Below, in pieces: positions 45,146 to 57,526 of a stretch of 64,000 nt of DNA. Every line of letters starts with the position of its first letter. Position 1 is the first letter of the stretch. This DNA is from Lolium rigidum (taxonomy: Eukaryota; Streptophyta; Magnoliopsida; Poales; Poaceae). Below the pieces are notes generated by a model, which was not told where the DNA came from, searched no databases, and saw nothing but the letters and a program-made list of their open reading frames with translations. The position numbers and the translations under genes were made by a program. The stretch spans positions 281,974,715 to 282,038,714 of the forward strand of contig NC_061510.1 of assembly GCF_022539505.1 (NCBI RefSeq), given 5' to 3'.

Positions 45146-46734
45146 TGATACGTCCCAAACGTATCTATAATTTCTTATGTCCCATGCTACTTTTATGATG
45201 ATACTCACATGTTTTATATACATTATATGTCGTTATTATGCATTTTCCGGCACTAACCTATTGACGAGATGCCGAAGAGCCAGTTGTTGTTTTCTGCTGT
45301 TTTTTGTTTCAAAAATCCTACAAAGAAAATATTCTCGGAATTGGACGAAATCAACGCACAGGGTCCTATTTTCACACGAAGCTTCCAGAAGACCGAAGAG
45401 GATAAGAAGTGGGGCCACGAGGTGGCCACACAACAGGGCGGCGCGGCCCTAGCGTGTGGGTCCCTCGTGACGTCCCCTTACCTACCCTTCCGCCTACTTA
45501 AAGCCTTCGTCACGAAACCCCCGGTACCGAGAGCCACGATACGGAAAACCTTCCAGAGACGCAGCCGCCGCCAATCCCATCTCGGGGGATTCAGGAGATC
45601 GCCTCCGGCACCCTGCCGGAGAGGGGAATCATCTCCCGGAGGTCTCTTCATCGCCATGATCGCATCCGGATTGATGTGTGAGTAGTTCACCCCTGGACCA
45701 TGGGTCCATAGCAGTAGCTAGATGGTCGTCTTCTCCTAATTGTGCTATCATGCTCGATCTTGTGAGCTGCCTATCATGATCAAGATCGTTTCTTTGTAAT
45801 CCTACATGTTGTGTTTGTTGGGATCCGATGGATATTGAATACTATGTTAAGTTGATTATCAATCTATCATATATGTTGTTTATGTTCTTGCATGCTCTCC
45901 GTTGCTAGTAGAGGCTCTGGCCAAGTTGATACTTGTGACTCCAAGAGGGAGTATTTATGCTCGATAGTGGGTTCATGCCTCCATTAAATGCTGGGACGAG
46001 TGACAGTAAAGTTCTAAGGTTGTGGATGTGCTCGTTGCCACTAGGGATAAAACATCGATGCTTTGTCTAAGGATATTTGTGTTGATTACATTACGCACCA
46101 TACTTAATGCAATTGTCTCGTTGCTTGCAACTTAATACCGGAAGGGGTTCGGATGATAACCCTGAAAGTGGACTTTTTAGGCATAGATGCATGCCTGGAT
46201 GGCGGTCTATGTACTTTGTCGTAATGCCCCGATTAAATCTCATAGTACTCATCATGATATATGTATGTGCATTGTTATGCCTTCTTTATTTGTCAATTGC
46301 CCAACCGTAATTTGTTCACCCAACATGCTATTTATCTTATGGGAGAGACACCGCTAGTGAACTGTGGACCCCGGTCTATTCTTTACATCTGAAATACAAT
46401 CTATCGCAATACTTGTTCTTTACTTGTTCTTCACAAACAATTATCTTCCACACAATACGGTTAATCCTTTGTTCACAGCAAGCCGGTGAGATTGACAACC
46501 TCACTCGTTACGTTGGGGCAAAGTACTTTGGTTGTGTTGTGCGGGTTCCACGTTGGCGCCGGAATCCCCGGTGTTGCGCCGCACTATACTTCGCCGCCAT
46601 CAACCTTCAACGTGCTTCTTGGCTCCTCCTGGTTCGATAAACCTTGGTTTCTTTCCGAGGGAAAACTTGCTATCGTCTCGCATCACACCTTCCTCTTGGG
46701 GTTCCCAACGGACGTGTGTTAATTGCACGCATCA
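45146..46734 (+). repeat. 5' LTR of Sabrina-like Gypsy
   Basis: 1589 bp. The open frames at 45269-46888 are LTR sequence also present, differently broken, in the 3' LTR. Confidence 0.92.
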
Positions 46735-46745
46735 AGCTCTTTTTC

Positions 46746-46764
46746 TGGCGCCGTTGCCGGGGAG
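46746..46764 (+). promoter_or_regulatory. Primer-binding site, Athila type
   Basis: TGGCGCCGTTGCCGGGGAG lies 11 bp after the 5' LTR. It is the site commonly seen in Athila-lineage elements. Confidence 0.85.
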
Positions 46765-46987
46765 ATCAAGACACGCAGCAAGGGGAGTTTCCACTTCCAA
46801 TCTCTTTACTTTGTTTTTGTCTTGCTTTATTTTATTTACTACTTTGTTTGCTGCACTTAAACAAAACACACAAAAAATTAGTTGCTAGCTTTACTTTATT
46901 TACTGTCTTGTTCTCTATATCAAAAACACAAAAAAATTAGTTACTTGCATTTACTTTATCTAGTTTGCTTTATTTACTACTGCTAAA

Positions 46988-49100
46988 ATGAATACCCCTG
47001 AAAATACTAAGTTGTGTGACTTCACAAACACTAATAATAATGATTTCCTATGCACACCTATTGCTCCACCTGCTACTAGAGCAGAATTCTTTGAAATTAA
47101 ACCTGCTTTACTGAATCTTGTTATGAGAGAGAAAATTTCTGGTATTAGTTCTGATGATGCTGCTGCCCATCTTAATAATTTTGTTGAACTATGTGAAATG
47201 CAAAAGTATAAGGATGTGGATGGTGATATTATAAAATTAAAATTGTTTCCTTTCTCCTTAAGAGGAATAGCTAAAGATTGGTTGCTATCTCTGCCTAGAA
47301 ATAGTATTGATTCATGGACTAAATGTAAGGATGCTTTTATTGGTAGATATTATCCTCCCGCTAAAATTATATCTTTGAGAAGTAGCATAATGAATTTCAA
47401 GCAATTAGATAAAGAACATGTTGCTCAAGCATGGGAGAGAATGAAATATTTGGTAAAGAATTGCCCAACCCATGGGCTGACTACTTGGATGATCATCCAA
47501 ACCTTTTATGCAGATCGAATTTTTCTTCGCGGAACCTATTGGATTCAGCTGCTGGAGGTACCTTTATGTCCATCACTTTGGGGGCGGCTACAAAGCTTCC
47601 TGATGATATGATGATAAATTACTCTGAATGGCACACGGAAAGAGCTCCACAAGGTAAGAAGGTAAATTCTGTCGAAGAAACCTCCTCCTTGAGTGATAAG
47701 ATTGATGTGATTATGTCTATGCTTGTGAATGGTAGATCTAATGTTGATCCAAATAATGTTCCTTTAGCTTCATTGGTTGCTCAAGAAGAAAATGTTGATG
47801 TGAACTTCATTAAAAGTAATAATTTCAACAACAATGCTTATAGGAATAATTCTGGTAACAACTATAGGCCATATCCTTCTGCTAATGGTAATGGTTATGG
47901 TAATTCTTATGGGAATTTTTACAACAATAATAGGAGTGTACCCCCTGGTCTTGAAGCCATGCTTAAATAATTTATTAGTACACAAACTGCGTTTAACAAA
48001 TCTGTTGAGGAAAAGCTTGATAAAATTGATATTCTTGCTTCTAAGGTTGATAGACTTGCCTCTGATGTTGATCTTTTAAAATTGAAAGTTATGCCTAATA
48101 AGGACATTGATAATAAGATTGTTACTACAGCAAATGCCATCCAAGTAAGAATTAATGAGAATATAAGATTAATGGCTGAATTGCGTGCTAGGTGGGATAG
48201 AGAAGAAAATGAAAAACTAGCTAAAGAGAATAATGTAGCTAAAGTTTGGACTATTACCACCACTAGTAATGATAATGATTCACATGTTGCTACACCTCCT
48301 ACTATCAATGGTAAAATAATTGGTGTTAGCAATGTTTCTACTCCTAGTGCAAAGCGTGCAAAATTACCTGAAATTGCTAAAACTACGAAACTGCTTGTAA
48401 TAAAACTGCTGAAATTTTTTCCAACATTGGGGACAATGATCCCATTGCTGTAGCTCATAATGATTTAGATTTTGATGATTGTAACATCTCTGAAGTTATA
48501 AAGTTCTTACAAAAACTTGCTAGAAGTCCTAATGCTAGTGCTATAAATTTGGCCTTTACAAAACATATTACAAATGCTCTCATAAAAGCTAGAGAGGATA
48601 AACTAAAACTTGAAACTTCTATTCCTAGGAAGTTAGAAGATGGTTGGGAGCCCATCATTAAGATGAGGGTCAATGATTTTGATTGTAATGCTTTATGTGA
48701 TCTTGGTGCAAGTATTTCTGTTATGCCTAAGAAAGTCTATGATATGCTTGACTTGCCACTATTGAAAATTTGTTATTTGGATGTTAATCTTGCTGATAAT
48801 GCTACAAAGAAACCTATGGGGAGGATTGATAATGTTCGTATTATGGTTAACAATAACCTTGTCCCCGTTGATTTTGTTGTCTTGGATATTGAATGCAATG
48901 CATCTTGTCCCATTATATTGGGAAGACCTTTTCTTCGAACCGTTGGTGCTACTATTGATATGAAGGAAGGTAATATTAAATATCAATTTCCTCTCAAGAA
49001 AGGTATGGAACACTTCCCTAGAAAGAGAATGAAGTTACCTTATGATTCTATTATTAGAACAAGTTATGCTGTCAATGCTTCATCTCTTGATAATACTTGA
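46988..49100 (+). pseudogene. gag: Gypsy Gag and aspartic protease, broken
   Basis: Starts MNTPENTKLCDFTNTNNNDF. The Gag domain shows AAAHLNNFVELCEMQK and FPFSLRGIAKDWLLSLPRNS near residues 55-105. A frame change near 47510-47550 moves to LPDDMMINYSEWHTE; a TAA follows at about 47968 and another frame change near 48385. The last part (48549-49100) encodes a retropepsin with catalytic DLGAS in ALCDLGASISVMPKKVYDML and CPIILGRPFLRTVGATIDMK, and a stop at 49100. No CCHC knuckle was seen; an Asn/Tyr-rich stretch (about 47820-47930) lies where one might be expected. Protease processes Gag in particles. Lack of pol means dependence on a partner element. Confidence 0.85.
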
Positions 49101-51703
49101 TTCACACTTTCTGCGCCTAGCTGAAAGGCGTTAAAGAAAAGCGCTTATGGGAGACAACCCATTATTTTACTTCTGCACTTTATTTTATATTTGAGTCTTG
49201 GAAGTTGTTTACTACTGTAGCAACCTCTCCTTATCTTTATTTTATTACATTGTTGTGCCAAGTAAAGTCTTTGATAGTAAAGTCAATACTAGATTTGGAT
49301 TACTGCGCAGAAACAGATTTCTTGCTGTCACGAATCTGGGCAGAATTATCTGTAGTTAACTAAAAAAATCTGCCAATTTACGTGCGTGATCCTCAGATAT
49401 GTACGCAACTTTCATTCAATTTGGGCATTTTCATCTGAGCAAGTCTGGTGCCATTTTAAAATTCGTCTTTACGGATTGTTCTGTTTTGACAGATTCTGCC
49501 TTTTATTTTGCATTGCCTCTTTTGCTGTGTTGGATGGATTTCTTTGTTCCATTAACTTTCAGTAGCTTTGTGCAATGTCCGAAGTATTAAGAATGATTAT
49601 GTCACCTCTGAATATATGAATTATGCACTGACCCTCTAATGAGTTTGTTTCGAGTTTGGTGTGGAGGAAGTTTTCAAGGGTCGAGGAGAGGAGGATGATA
49701 CAATATGATCAAGAAGAGTGAAAAGTCAAAGCTTGGGGATGCCCCCGTGGTTCATCCCTGCATATTTTAAGAAGACCCAAGCGTCTAAGCTTGGGGATGT
49801 CCAAGGCATCCCCTTCTTCATCGACAACTTATCAGGTTCCTCTAATGAAACTATATTTTTATTCAGTCACATCTTATGTGCTTTGCTTGGAGCGTCTGTT
49901 TGTTTTAGTTTTTGTTTTGTTTGAATAAAGTCGGATCCCACAATCCTTTATATTGGAGATATTACGCTCCGCTGTTTCGTATGAACACATGTGTTCTTAG
50001 CTTTATCTTTAATGTTCATTGCGAAAGTTGAACTACCTCATTCATTGATATATGGTTGGAAACGAAAAATGCCGCATGTGGTAATTGGTATAATGTCTTG
50101 AATGATGTGATACTTGGCAATTGTTGTGCTCATATAGATCATGTTTAAGCTCTTGCATCATGTACTTTGCACCTATTAATAAATAACTACATAGAGCTTG
50201 TTAAAATTTGATTTGCATGATTGGTCTCTCTAAGTCTAGATATTTTCTGGTTGAGGTGTTTGAACAACAAGGAGACGATGTAAAGTCTTATAATGCTTAC
50301 AATATGTTTATATGTGAGTCTTGCTGCACCATTTTATACTTGAGTTTGCTTCAAACAACCTTGCTAGCCTAGCCTTGTATTGAGAGGGATTCTTCTCGTG
50401 CATCCAAATCCTTGAGCCAAAATCCATGCCATTTGTGTCCACCATACCTACCTACCACATGGTATTTCTCCACCATTCCAAAGTACATTACTTGAGTGCT
50501 ACCTTTAAAATTTCTATTCTTTACCTTTACAATATATAGCTCATGGGACAAAATAGCCTTAAAAACTATTGTGGTGAAGAATATGTACTTATGTGTCTTA
50601 TTTCTTAGTAAGTTGCTTGTTGAGCGGTAACCATGTTTTCGGGGACGCCATCAACTCTTTTACCTTTGTTGAATATCATGTGAGTTGCTATGCATGTTCG
50701 TCTTGTCCGAAGTAAGGGCGGTTTTCACAATCAAATGGTTTGAGTATGCATACTTGTTAGAGAAGAACATTGGGCCGCTAACTAAAGCCATGAATCATGG
50801 TGGAAGTTTCAGTTTGGACATAAAACCTCAATCTCTTATGAGAATATTAACTGTTGTTGAATGCTTAAGCATTAAAAGAGGAGTCCATTATCTGTTGTCT
50901 ATGTTGTCCCGGTATGGGTGTCTAAGTTGAGAATGATCAAAAGTGAGAAATCCAATGCGAACCTTCTCCTTAGACCCTTGTACAGGTGGCATAGAGGTAC
51001 CCCTTTGTGACACTTGGTTGAAACATATGTTATGCAATGATAATCCGTGTTAACCCAAGCTAATTAGGACAAGGTGCGAGCACTATTAGTATACTATGCA
51101 TGAGGCTTGCAACTTATAAGATATCTTATACATAACTCATATGCTTTATTACTACCGTTGACAAAATTGTTTCTTGTTTTCAAAATAAAAGCTCTAGCAC
51201 AAAAATAGTAATCAATGCTTCCCTCTATGAAGGGCCTATCTTTTACTTTATTGTTGAGTCAGTCTACCTATTCTTTCTATCTTAGAAGCAAACACTTGTG
51301 TAAACTGTGTGCATTGATTCTTACATGTTTACCTATTGCACTTGTTATATTACTTTGTGTTCACAATTATCCATGAGATATACATGTTAAAGTTGAAAGC
51401 AACCGCTGAAACTTATATCTTCCTTTGTGTTGTTTCAAAGCTTTCTACTAAGAACTTATTGCTTATGAGTTAACTCTTATGCAAGTCTTATTGATGCTTG
51501 TCTTGAAAGTATTATTCATGAAAAGTCTTTGCTATATGATTCATTTGTTTACTCATTATCTTCATCATTGCTTCGAATCGCTGCATTCATGTCATGTGCT
51601 TTACAATAGTATGATCAAGATTATGATAGCATGTCACTTCGAAATTATCTTTGTTATCGTTTACCTACTCGAGGGCGAGTAGGAACTAAGCTTGGGGATG
51701 CTT
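49101..51703 (+). other. Non-coding 3' interior of Sabrina-like element
   Basis: 2.6 kb without polymerase or integrase. Two extra purine-tract-like AAGCTTGGGGATG motifs lie at 49731 and 49788. Short open frames show no known domain. Confidence 0.7.
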
Positions 51704-53305
51704 GATACGTCCCAAACGTATCTATAATTTCTTATGTTCCATGCTACTTTTATGATGATACTCACATGTTTTATATACATTATATGTCGTTATTATGCAT
51801 TTTCCGGCACTAACCTATTGACGAGATGCCGAAGAGCCAGTTGCTGTTTTCTGCTGTTTTTGGTTTCAGAAATCCTACAAAGAAAATATTCTCGGAATTG
51901 GACGAAATCAACGCCCAGGGTCCTATTTTCACACGAAGCTTCCAGAAGACCGAAGAGGATAAGAAGTGGGGCCACGAGGTGGCCACACAACAGGGCGGCG
52001 CGGCCCAGCCCCTGGCCGTGCGGCCCTAGCGTGTGGGTCCCTCGTGACGCCCCCTGACCTACCCTTACGCCTACTTAAAGCCTTCGTCGCGAAACCCCCA
52101 GTACCGAGAGCCACGATACGGAAAACCTTCCAGAGACGCAGCCGCCGCCAATCCCATCTCAGGGGATTCAGGAGATCGCCTCCGGCACCATACCGGAGAG
52201 GGGAATCATCTCCCGGAGGTCTCTTCATCGCCATGATCGCCTCCGGATTGATGTGTGAGTAGTTCACCCCTGGACCATGGGTCCATAGCAGTAGCTAGAT
52301 GGTCGTCTTCTCCTAATTGTGCTATCATGCTCGATCTTGTGAGCTGCCTATCATGATCAAGATCGTTTCTTTGTAATCCTACATGTTGTGTTTGTTGGGA
52401 TCCGATGGATATTGAATACTATGTCAAGTTGATTATCAATCTATCATATATGTTGTTTATGTTCTTGCATGCTCTCCGTTGCTAGTAGAGGCTCTGGCCA
52501 AGTTGATACTTGTGACTCCAAGAGGGAGTATTTATGCTCGATAGTGGGTTCATGCCTCCATTAAATCTGGGACGGTGACATAAAGTTCTAAGGTTGTGGA
52601 TGTGCTTGTTGCCACTAGGGATAAAACATCGATGCTTTGTCTAAGGATATTTGTGTTGATTACATTACGCACCATACTTAATGCAATTGTCTGTTGCTTG
52701 CAACTTAATACCGGAAGGGGTTCGGATGATAACCTGAAAGTGGACTTTTTAGGCATAGATGCATGCTTGATGGCGGTCTATGTACTTTGTCGTAATGCCC
52801 TGATTAAATCTCATAGTACTCATCATGATATATGTATGTGCATTGTTATGCCTTCTTTAATTGTCAATTGCTCAACTGTAATTTGTTCACCCAACATGCT
52901 ATTTATCTTATGGGAGAGACACCGCTAGTGAACTGTGGACCCCGGTCTATTCTTTACATCTGAAATACAATCTATCGCAATACTTGTTCTTTACTTGTTT
53001 TTCGCAAACAATTATCTTCCACACAATACGGTTAATCCTTTGTTCACGAGCAAGCCGGTGAGATTGACAACCTCACTCGTTACGTTGGGGCAAAGTACTT
53101 TGGTTGTGTTGTGCAGATTCCACGTTGGCGCCGGAATCCCTGGTGTTGCGCCGCACTATACTTCGCCGCCATCAACCTTCAACGTGCTTCTTGGCTCCTC
53201 CTGGTTCGATAAACCTTGGTTTTTTTCTGAGGGAAAACTTGCTACTGTCTGCATCACACCTTCCTCTTGTGGTTCCCAACGGACGTGTGTTAATTGCACG
53301 CATCA
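51704..53305 (+). repeat. 3' LTR of Sabrina-like Gypsy
   Basis: 1602 bp, preceded by the purine tract AAGCTTGGGGATGC at 51689-51702. Confidence 0.92.
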
Positions 53306-53740
53306 CCGTCTTATCTTCTTCACCATTAGAAGAGTTTCTACTGCAACATCGCAGGTTGGGTCATATGTCATTCCCTATACCGAGTCAGCTTTATCCTAAT
53401 CTATACCTAATAATAAAGGAGCTAACGTTTCCTTGGTTTGGTCCGTTACAATATGTTTTCGTCCGACGCGTTGGATGCCTTCCTAGGTCACCCCGTGGTT
53501 CTCGATAGGTTCGTGTGCGTAAAGGACACCGATCGGCCCCTGGTTGACGATCCGTTTTTGGTGGATCAGATGGTAACTCTACACCGCATCGTCTTCACGT
53601 TTCCCCTTCAGTTTAGCCTCCCGAAGAAAACGCCTAGCAGGCACGTCGTATATGTAGCCCACCTTGCCACGTACCTACGTTGCGTACGGATCGAGCAGAG
53701 TTCAATACAAACTACAAAACATACGTGACCTGCATCTTGC

Positions 53741-53750
53741 TTCTATATAT
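53741..53750 (+). promoter_or_regulatory. TATA-like element of captured gene
   Basis: CTATATATAT lies about 200 bp before the ATG of the captured exon in Helitron A. Confidence 0.4.
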
Positions 53751-53946
53751 ATCTACAACACGACCAGCTCGTCAGCTCAGATTGCTTCCAGAGAGGGCTC
53801 GATTAGGTCTGCAACCCGAGACAACCGTTCCCCTGCCGCCGACGCATCCGACGAGGTCGGAGACAAACCAGCAGCGTCCCATGCATGGCGAGGTCCCCGT
53901 GCCGTGCATCCCCTGCCATCTCGGTTTTTGAACTTGCTCCCAATCA

Positions 53947-54256
53947 TGGCCGAGGTGATTGGGCGCGTGGTGAATTTGCCGTCGCAGGAATGCCATGAGC
54001 TCGCGCTGCTTCTTCAGCGGAGGAGGTGACCACTACCGAGAGACCGCCGAGGCGGAGTTGCACCAACGAGTCGTGGGTCGCCTAAGGCGCGCGCAGTGCG
54101 GCAGGTTACCCCGCGAGGTAGTGGAGGTGGCCAAACGCTCATGGAGCTCGGTTGAAGGTTTGCAAGAGTGACCGTCTCAATCTGGAGAAGATGCGCGAGG
54201 AATTTTGGATCAATCCATGGCTCCACATGCTGGATCAGATTACGAAAGAGTACTCA
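53947..54256 (+). pseudogene. Captured exon of unidentified gene in Helitron A
   Basis: ATG 53947 opens MAEVIGRVVNLPSQECHELA. One base is lost near 54027, after which the frame gives HYRETAEAELHQRVVGRLRR and EVVEVAKRSWSSVEGLQE; a stop and frame change near 54170 are followed by LEKMREEFWINPWLHMLDQI, ending at a plausible donor (GTATGTG, about 54258). The composition and the donor site suggest a genuine first exon taken from a host gene, as Helitrons often do. I do not recognise the family. It is not functional as it stands. Confidence 0.45.
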
Positions 54257-54257
54257 G

Positions 54258-55192
54258 TATGTGCATCTTGCATGTGTCAACTGAGTCAAGCAAAGCAAAT
54301 TTAGGAGAAAGCTTTTGCCGCCTGATATGCGTGTGCTGTCATCTGTTAGATGTGTCGTACGCCGCTCGTTCCTGTAGCGTAACAAGTTTTCGACTCCATC
54401 GCTGACCGGCCGGCAGATCCTCTATGGTTTGTGGCCGGAGGGATGTCCATGGAGTCAACATCCTCGAGGCCAAGCCAGAGACTGACGACCCGCCTCGCTG
54501 GGATTCTGAGATCGCATGAATTTCTTAATAAGTACACAACCTGATTCCTGAGCACAATCTTAACCGGGCATGAGGGCTTCTTGCAGTTCTTATCCAGAGC
54601 CTGAAGTTTGAGGGGGCGAGGATTTCATGGTCTGCTGCCGGAGTGCCGCGCCGCCCAGGCTATTCCCATTGTCCTCTCCACATAACAACGAAAGGAAATG
54701 GTGCAAAGAATTTTAGTATGCTGATATATATGCAATTTCTCTTGTACATTCTTTAGAAATCTGCATTTTCTTCATTGGTCTGAACTGAACTCAACATACT
54801 TGTGCATGCTAGAGAAATTCAATCAAGTAGGGGAAGCATACTTATGTTCTGTTTGCAGTCCTGGACGATGTCATGTAGTGAGAGTGAGTTGTATTTGTAG
54901 TGGCTATATATCCATGTCTGAGTGTTGGTGCGGCTTTTGGATTTCGTCCGATGGCGCGGTGGCAGCGGTTGGCAAGCGGATGTACCAAGATCGGAATTGC
55001 CGTTCTGTTAGGAGCAATCTAGAATCTAGAATCTTGATGCAAATTATAGTCCCCTTCTTACCGGCAGGTGAGATTTGTTGCTGAGTCAGGCCATTGTATT
55101 TTTTAATTCAGCTAAAATTTTAAATAATTTTTGCCGTGAGAGTTTTACTGAACATAGTGTAATTTTTTGTACTGAACTAGCCATTTTTAGTA
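54258..55192 (+). other. Rest of Helitron A, no gene recognised
   Basis: Possibly intron and further fragments of the captured gene; no frame can be assigned. Confidence 0.4.
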
Positions 55193-55194
55193 CT

Positions 55195-55295
55195 CCTCCG
55201 TTCCATAATTTTTGTCACAAATTTAGATGTATTTACACATATTTTGTGAATAGATACACTCGAATCCAAATACAAGAATTATGGAACGGGATGAG
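55195..55295. mobile_element. Stowaway MITE
   Basis: Inverted ends CTCCTCCGTTCCATAATT and AATTATGGAACGGGATGAG flank about 60 bp, with TA on both sides (55193-55194, 55296-55297). A second end-like motif (TTATGGAATGGAGTGAG) lies at about 55322. Confidence 0.85.
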
Positions 55296-55560
55296 TACTA
55301 TAATTTTGAACTGTTAATAATTTATGGAATGGAGTGAGTATTAAATTTGAATTCATAACTTTAATAAAATTAAGGATGTAGCCACCATTATTTGCGGTAT
55401 TACAAGTTGATAGAGCAGTACAACGAGGGACTTACAATCTAATATGTATTATTATGTGTAGGAAAAAACATGACCACCATAAACAATGGTGACATAGAGG
55501 AGAAGTGTCAACATATTGAGTATTTGGTTACCCGGTGCAACGCACGGGCACTTTTGCTAG

Positions 55561-57526
55561 TCTATACCTAATAATAAAAGCAAAAGAGCTTCTTGTTGGT
55601 CCGTTTTTTCTTGCCCCTAACGTTTGTTGGAAATTACAGAAACTGCCACCCCTAAGTGAAAAACGATTCATCTATTCAGCTCCTGAAAATTTCGTCCGTG
55701 AGGCATAACGCGAGTGGGCCTTAGTGGGCTGGATCTATGTGAGAGGCCGGAGTTAGAGTTACAGAGGGACACGAGTTCGTATCTGCTCCTATAATGACAC
55801 AGCTCAATCATGGAAATTCGAAATCTACTACGGAGTATAACATATAACTATTACCTATCGTGTTCGTAAAGGAAATTAACCGATCGATGCGATTCTCTGT
55901 ATATAGCGACCACGACCTGAGGCGATTACAGAGCAGTATCAGAGGTCGTCCACCAGCGCCGCTCGCCCTCCTCTACTTTCGTGGCTCCCTCGACGGCATA
56001 GATCGATCACCGCAAGCATAAGATGCTGGCTAGGCGGGCCGGCGGAGCGCCATCAACAAGACGGAGCAGAAGAAGTTGGTTTGGAGGACAGCGGGCTTAT
56101 GGCCGAGCTGCTCCGCGCCATGGTCGAGGGCCTGGTCACATCCGTGTCGTAGTGAAACTCTGATGCAATTCCTCCATTGGGTGTATCTAATCTAACCGCG
56201 GCCATAGCTGCCATTGCCCATTGGACGGCCGCGCCGCACCGTCCTTGTCAGATTCCGCTACGAATGTGGAGATCGGCCGTCCGCACCTAAAACCGACGGC
56301 CTCGAGCTCGTCCACCCGCCGGGCCTTGATCTGGTCGCAGGAAAGTTTTGGCTGCCGTGGCTGGTTGCAGGAGGTCATGATTGCGGCCATGACGATCGCC
56401 CGTTTCTCGGAAAGAAAGGCCATGGCAGCATGGGCTGTCGGCAGTTTCATCACTTTGGTGATGATTTCCTCATGGCGTGGCGTGTGCACAGGCATGGCCA
56501 TGACAGTCACCAGTCCATGCGTCGTCTGACCATCAAAGGACATTTGTGGCGATCTGGCACACGGAGGCCAAAGGCCTACATGATCGATGGATCGATCAGA
56601 CGAATCAGACGACTGGTTGGCCGTTACTCCCGCCGCTGCCTCCAATGGTACTAGACGACTCCGGACTCCGGAGAGTACCTTGCAGATGACGAAATCATTC
56701 TGATTTGGTCTCCTGGTAGGCTGGCACTGGCGCCGCAGTCCTACGTGGTGAAAGCAATCGAAGAAGGAAGCTCTCAGCTACTCTGAATCCAGCTCGCCTA
56801 CGGCGGGGCTCTCAGCTGGAGCATTTTTTTTCCTCAATCGTAGCTAATTTAGACGTGGAATCTGCAATTCTTTGGCCAGAAGAGCTAGGGGTGAGTTTTT
56901 GGTATTTGGGTACTAAATATTGTAACGTGGCGTACGCCTTATAGAATTTAGTTCGTAAATTTGATGGCAGATTAAAAACTTCAGCAGCAGGGCTGCAGGG
57001 GCGGCCGGTGCCAAGCTCTTGCAGCCATACAAAGTAGTTTCGGCCATGCACAATCCAATGGAACGTCATCCTTATTTTGGTTCATCACAATTGATTTTGC
57101 ATATTTTTGTTCTGAGACCACGCGCTGAGTTTCTTAAATATGTTGCTAAATAGACACTAGATTCGGTAGCTTAATGGAACTTTCAATTTCTAAGAAAATT
57201 TTGTCCACCACTTAATTTGGGTTTTTACCATGAAAAAAAATAGCGCGCTTTTTCGGCGCTAATAGCACGCTATAGCGTTTCTAGACAGCCCACGCTACAT
57301 CATTCCGGCTCTATAGCGTGCTATTAGTGTGCTCTATTTTTTTCCTTAGTTTTTACCGGTCATGAGTTGCCTATAAATTGTTTGTTTTATTTAGTTTCCA
57401 TAAATTGTCTACTATTCCTGATAATGGATATTTAAATCTCGCGATGTACCAATAAGAACATAATTTTGTATTTCTTAAGGTGTAGATTTTCTCCGTCCCG
57501 TTGCAACGCACGGGCACTTCTACTAG
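55561..57526 (+). mobile_element. Helitron B (non-autonomous), abutting Helitron A
   Basis: Begins TCTATACCTAATAATAAAAG at 55561 with no gap from Helitron A, and ends in the hairpin CCCGTTGCAACGCACGGG and CTAG at 57526, followed by host T (57527). Open frames at 56187-56654 on both strands are GC-rich and unassigned; they may be captured sequence. Confidence 0.85.
57253..57328. repeat. 17-bp perfect inverted repeat in Helitron B
   Basis: CTAATAGCACGCTATAG and CTATAGCGTGCTATTAG are separated by about 42 bp and could form a hairpin. Upstream of the Helitron terminus. Confidence 0.75.

Larger units (their letters stand above)
45146..53305 (+). mobile_element. Athila-lineage Gypsy, Sabrina-like, non-autonomous
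   Basis: Starts TGATACGTCCC and ends ACGCATCA, with TSD CCGTC at 45141-45145 and 53306-53310. LTRs are 45146-46734 (1589 bp) and 51704-53305 (1602 bp). The primer-binding site is of the Athila kind. Gag and protease are present, but no reverse transcriptase or integrase; instead 2.6 kb of non-coding DNA precedes the 3' LTR. The 5' LTR lacks about 20 bp near 45445 relative to the 3' LTR, and about 30 substitutions (roughly 2%) separate them by eye. It splits the protease-to-integrase region of the host Copia. Confidence 0.92.
53400..55560 (+). mobile_element. Helitron A (non-autonomous)
   Basis: Begins TCTATACCTAATAATAAAGG after an A, and ends in the hairpin CCCGGTGCAACGCACGGG then CTAG at 55560. 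It has no RepHel protein. It carries a promoter-like TATA, an unidentified captured exon and a Stowaway MITE. Confidence 0.85.

Noticed and set aside
45269..46940. ORFs near 45269, 46413 and 46644 as genes
   Set aside because: They are LTR and leader sequence of the Sabrina-like element, repeated at 51734-53399.
56187..56654. Overlapping ORFs in Helitron B as a captured gene
   Set aside because: Open in three frames on both strands, GC-rich, no recognisable family; not enough support.
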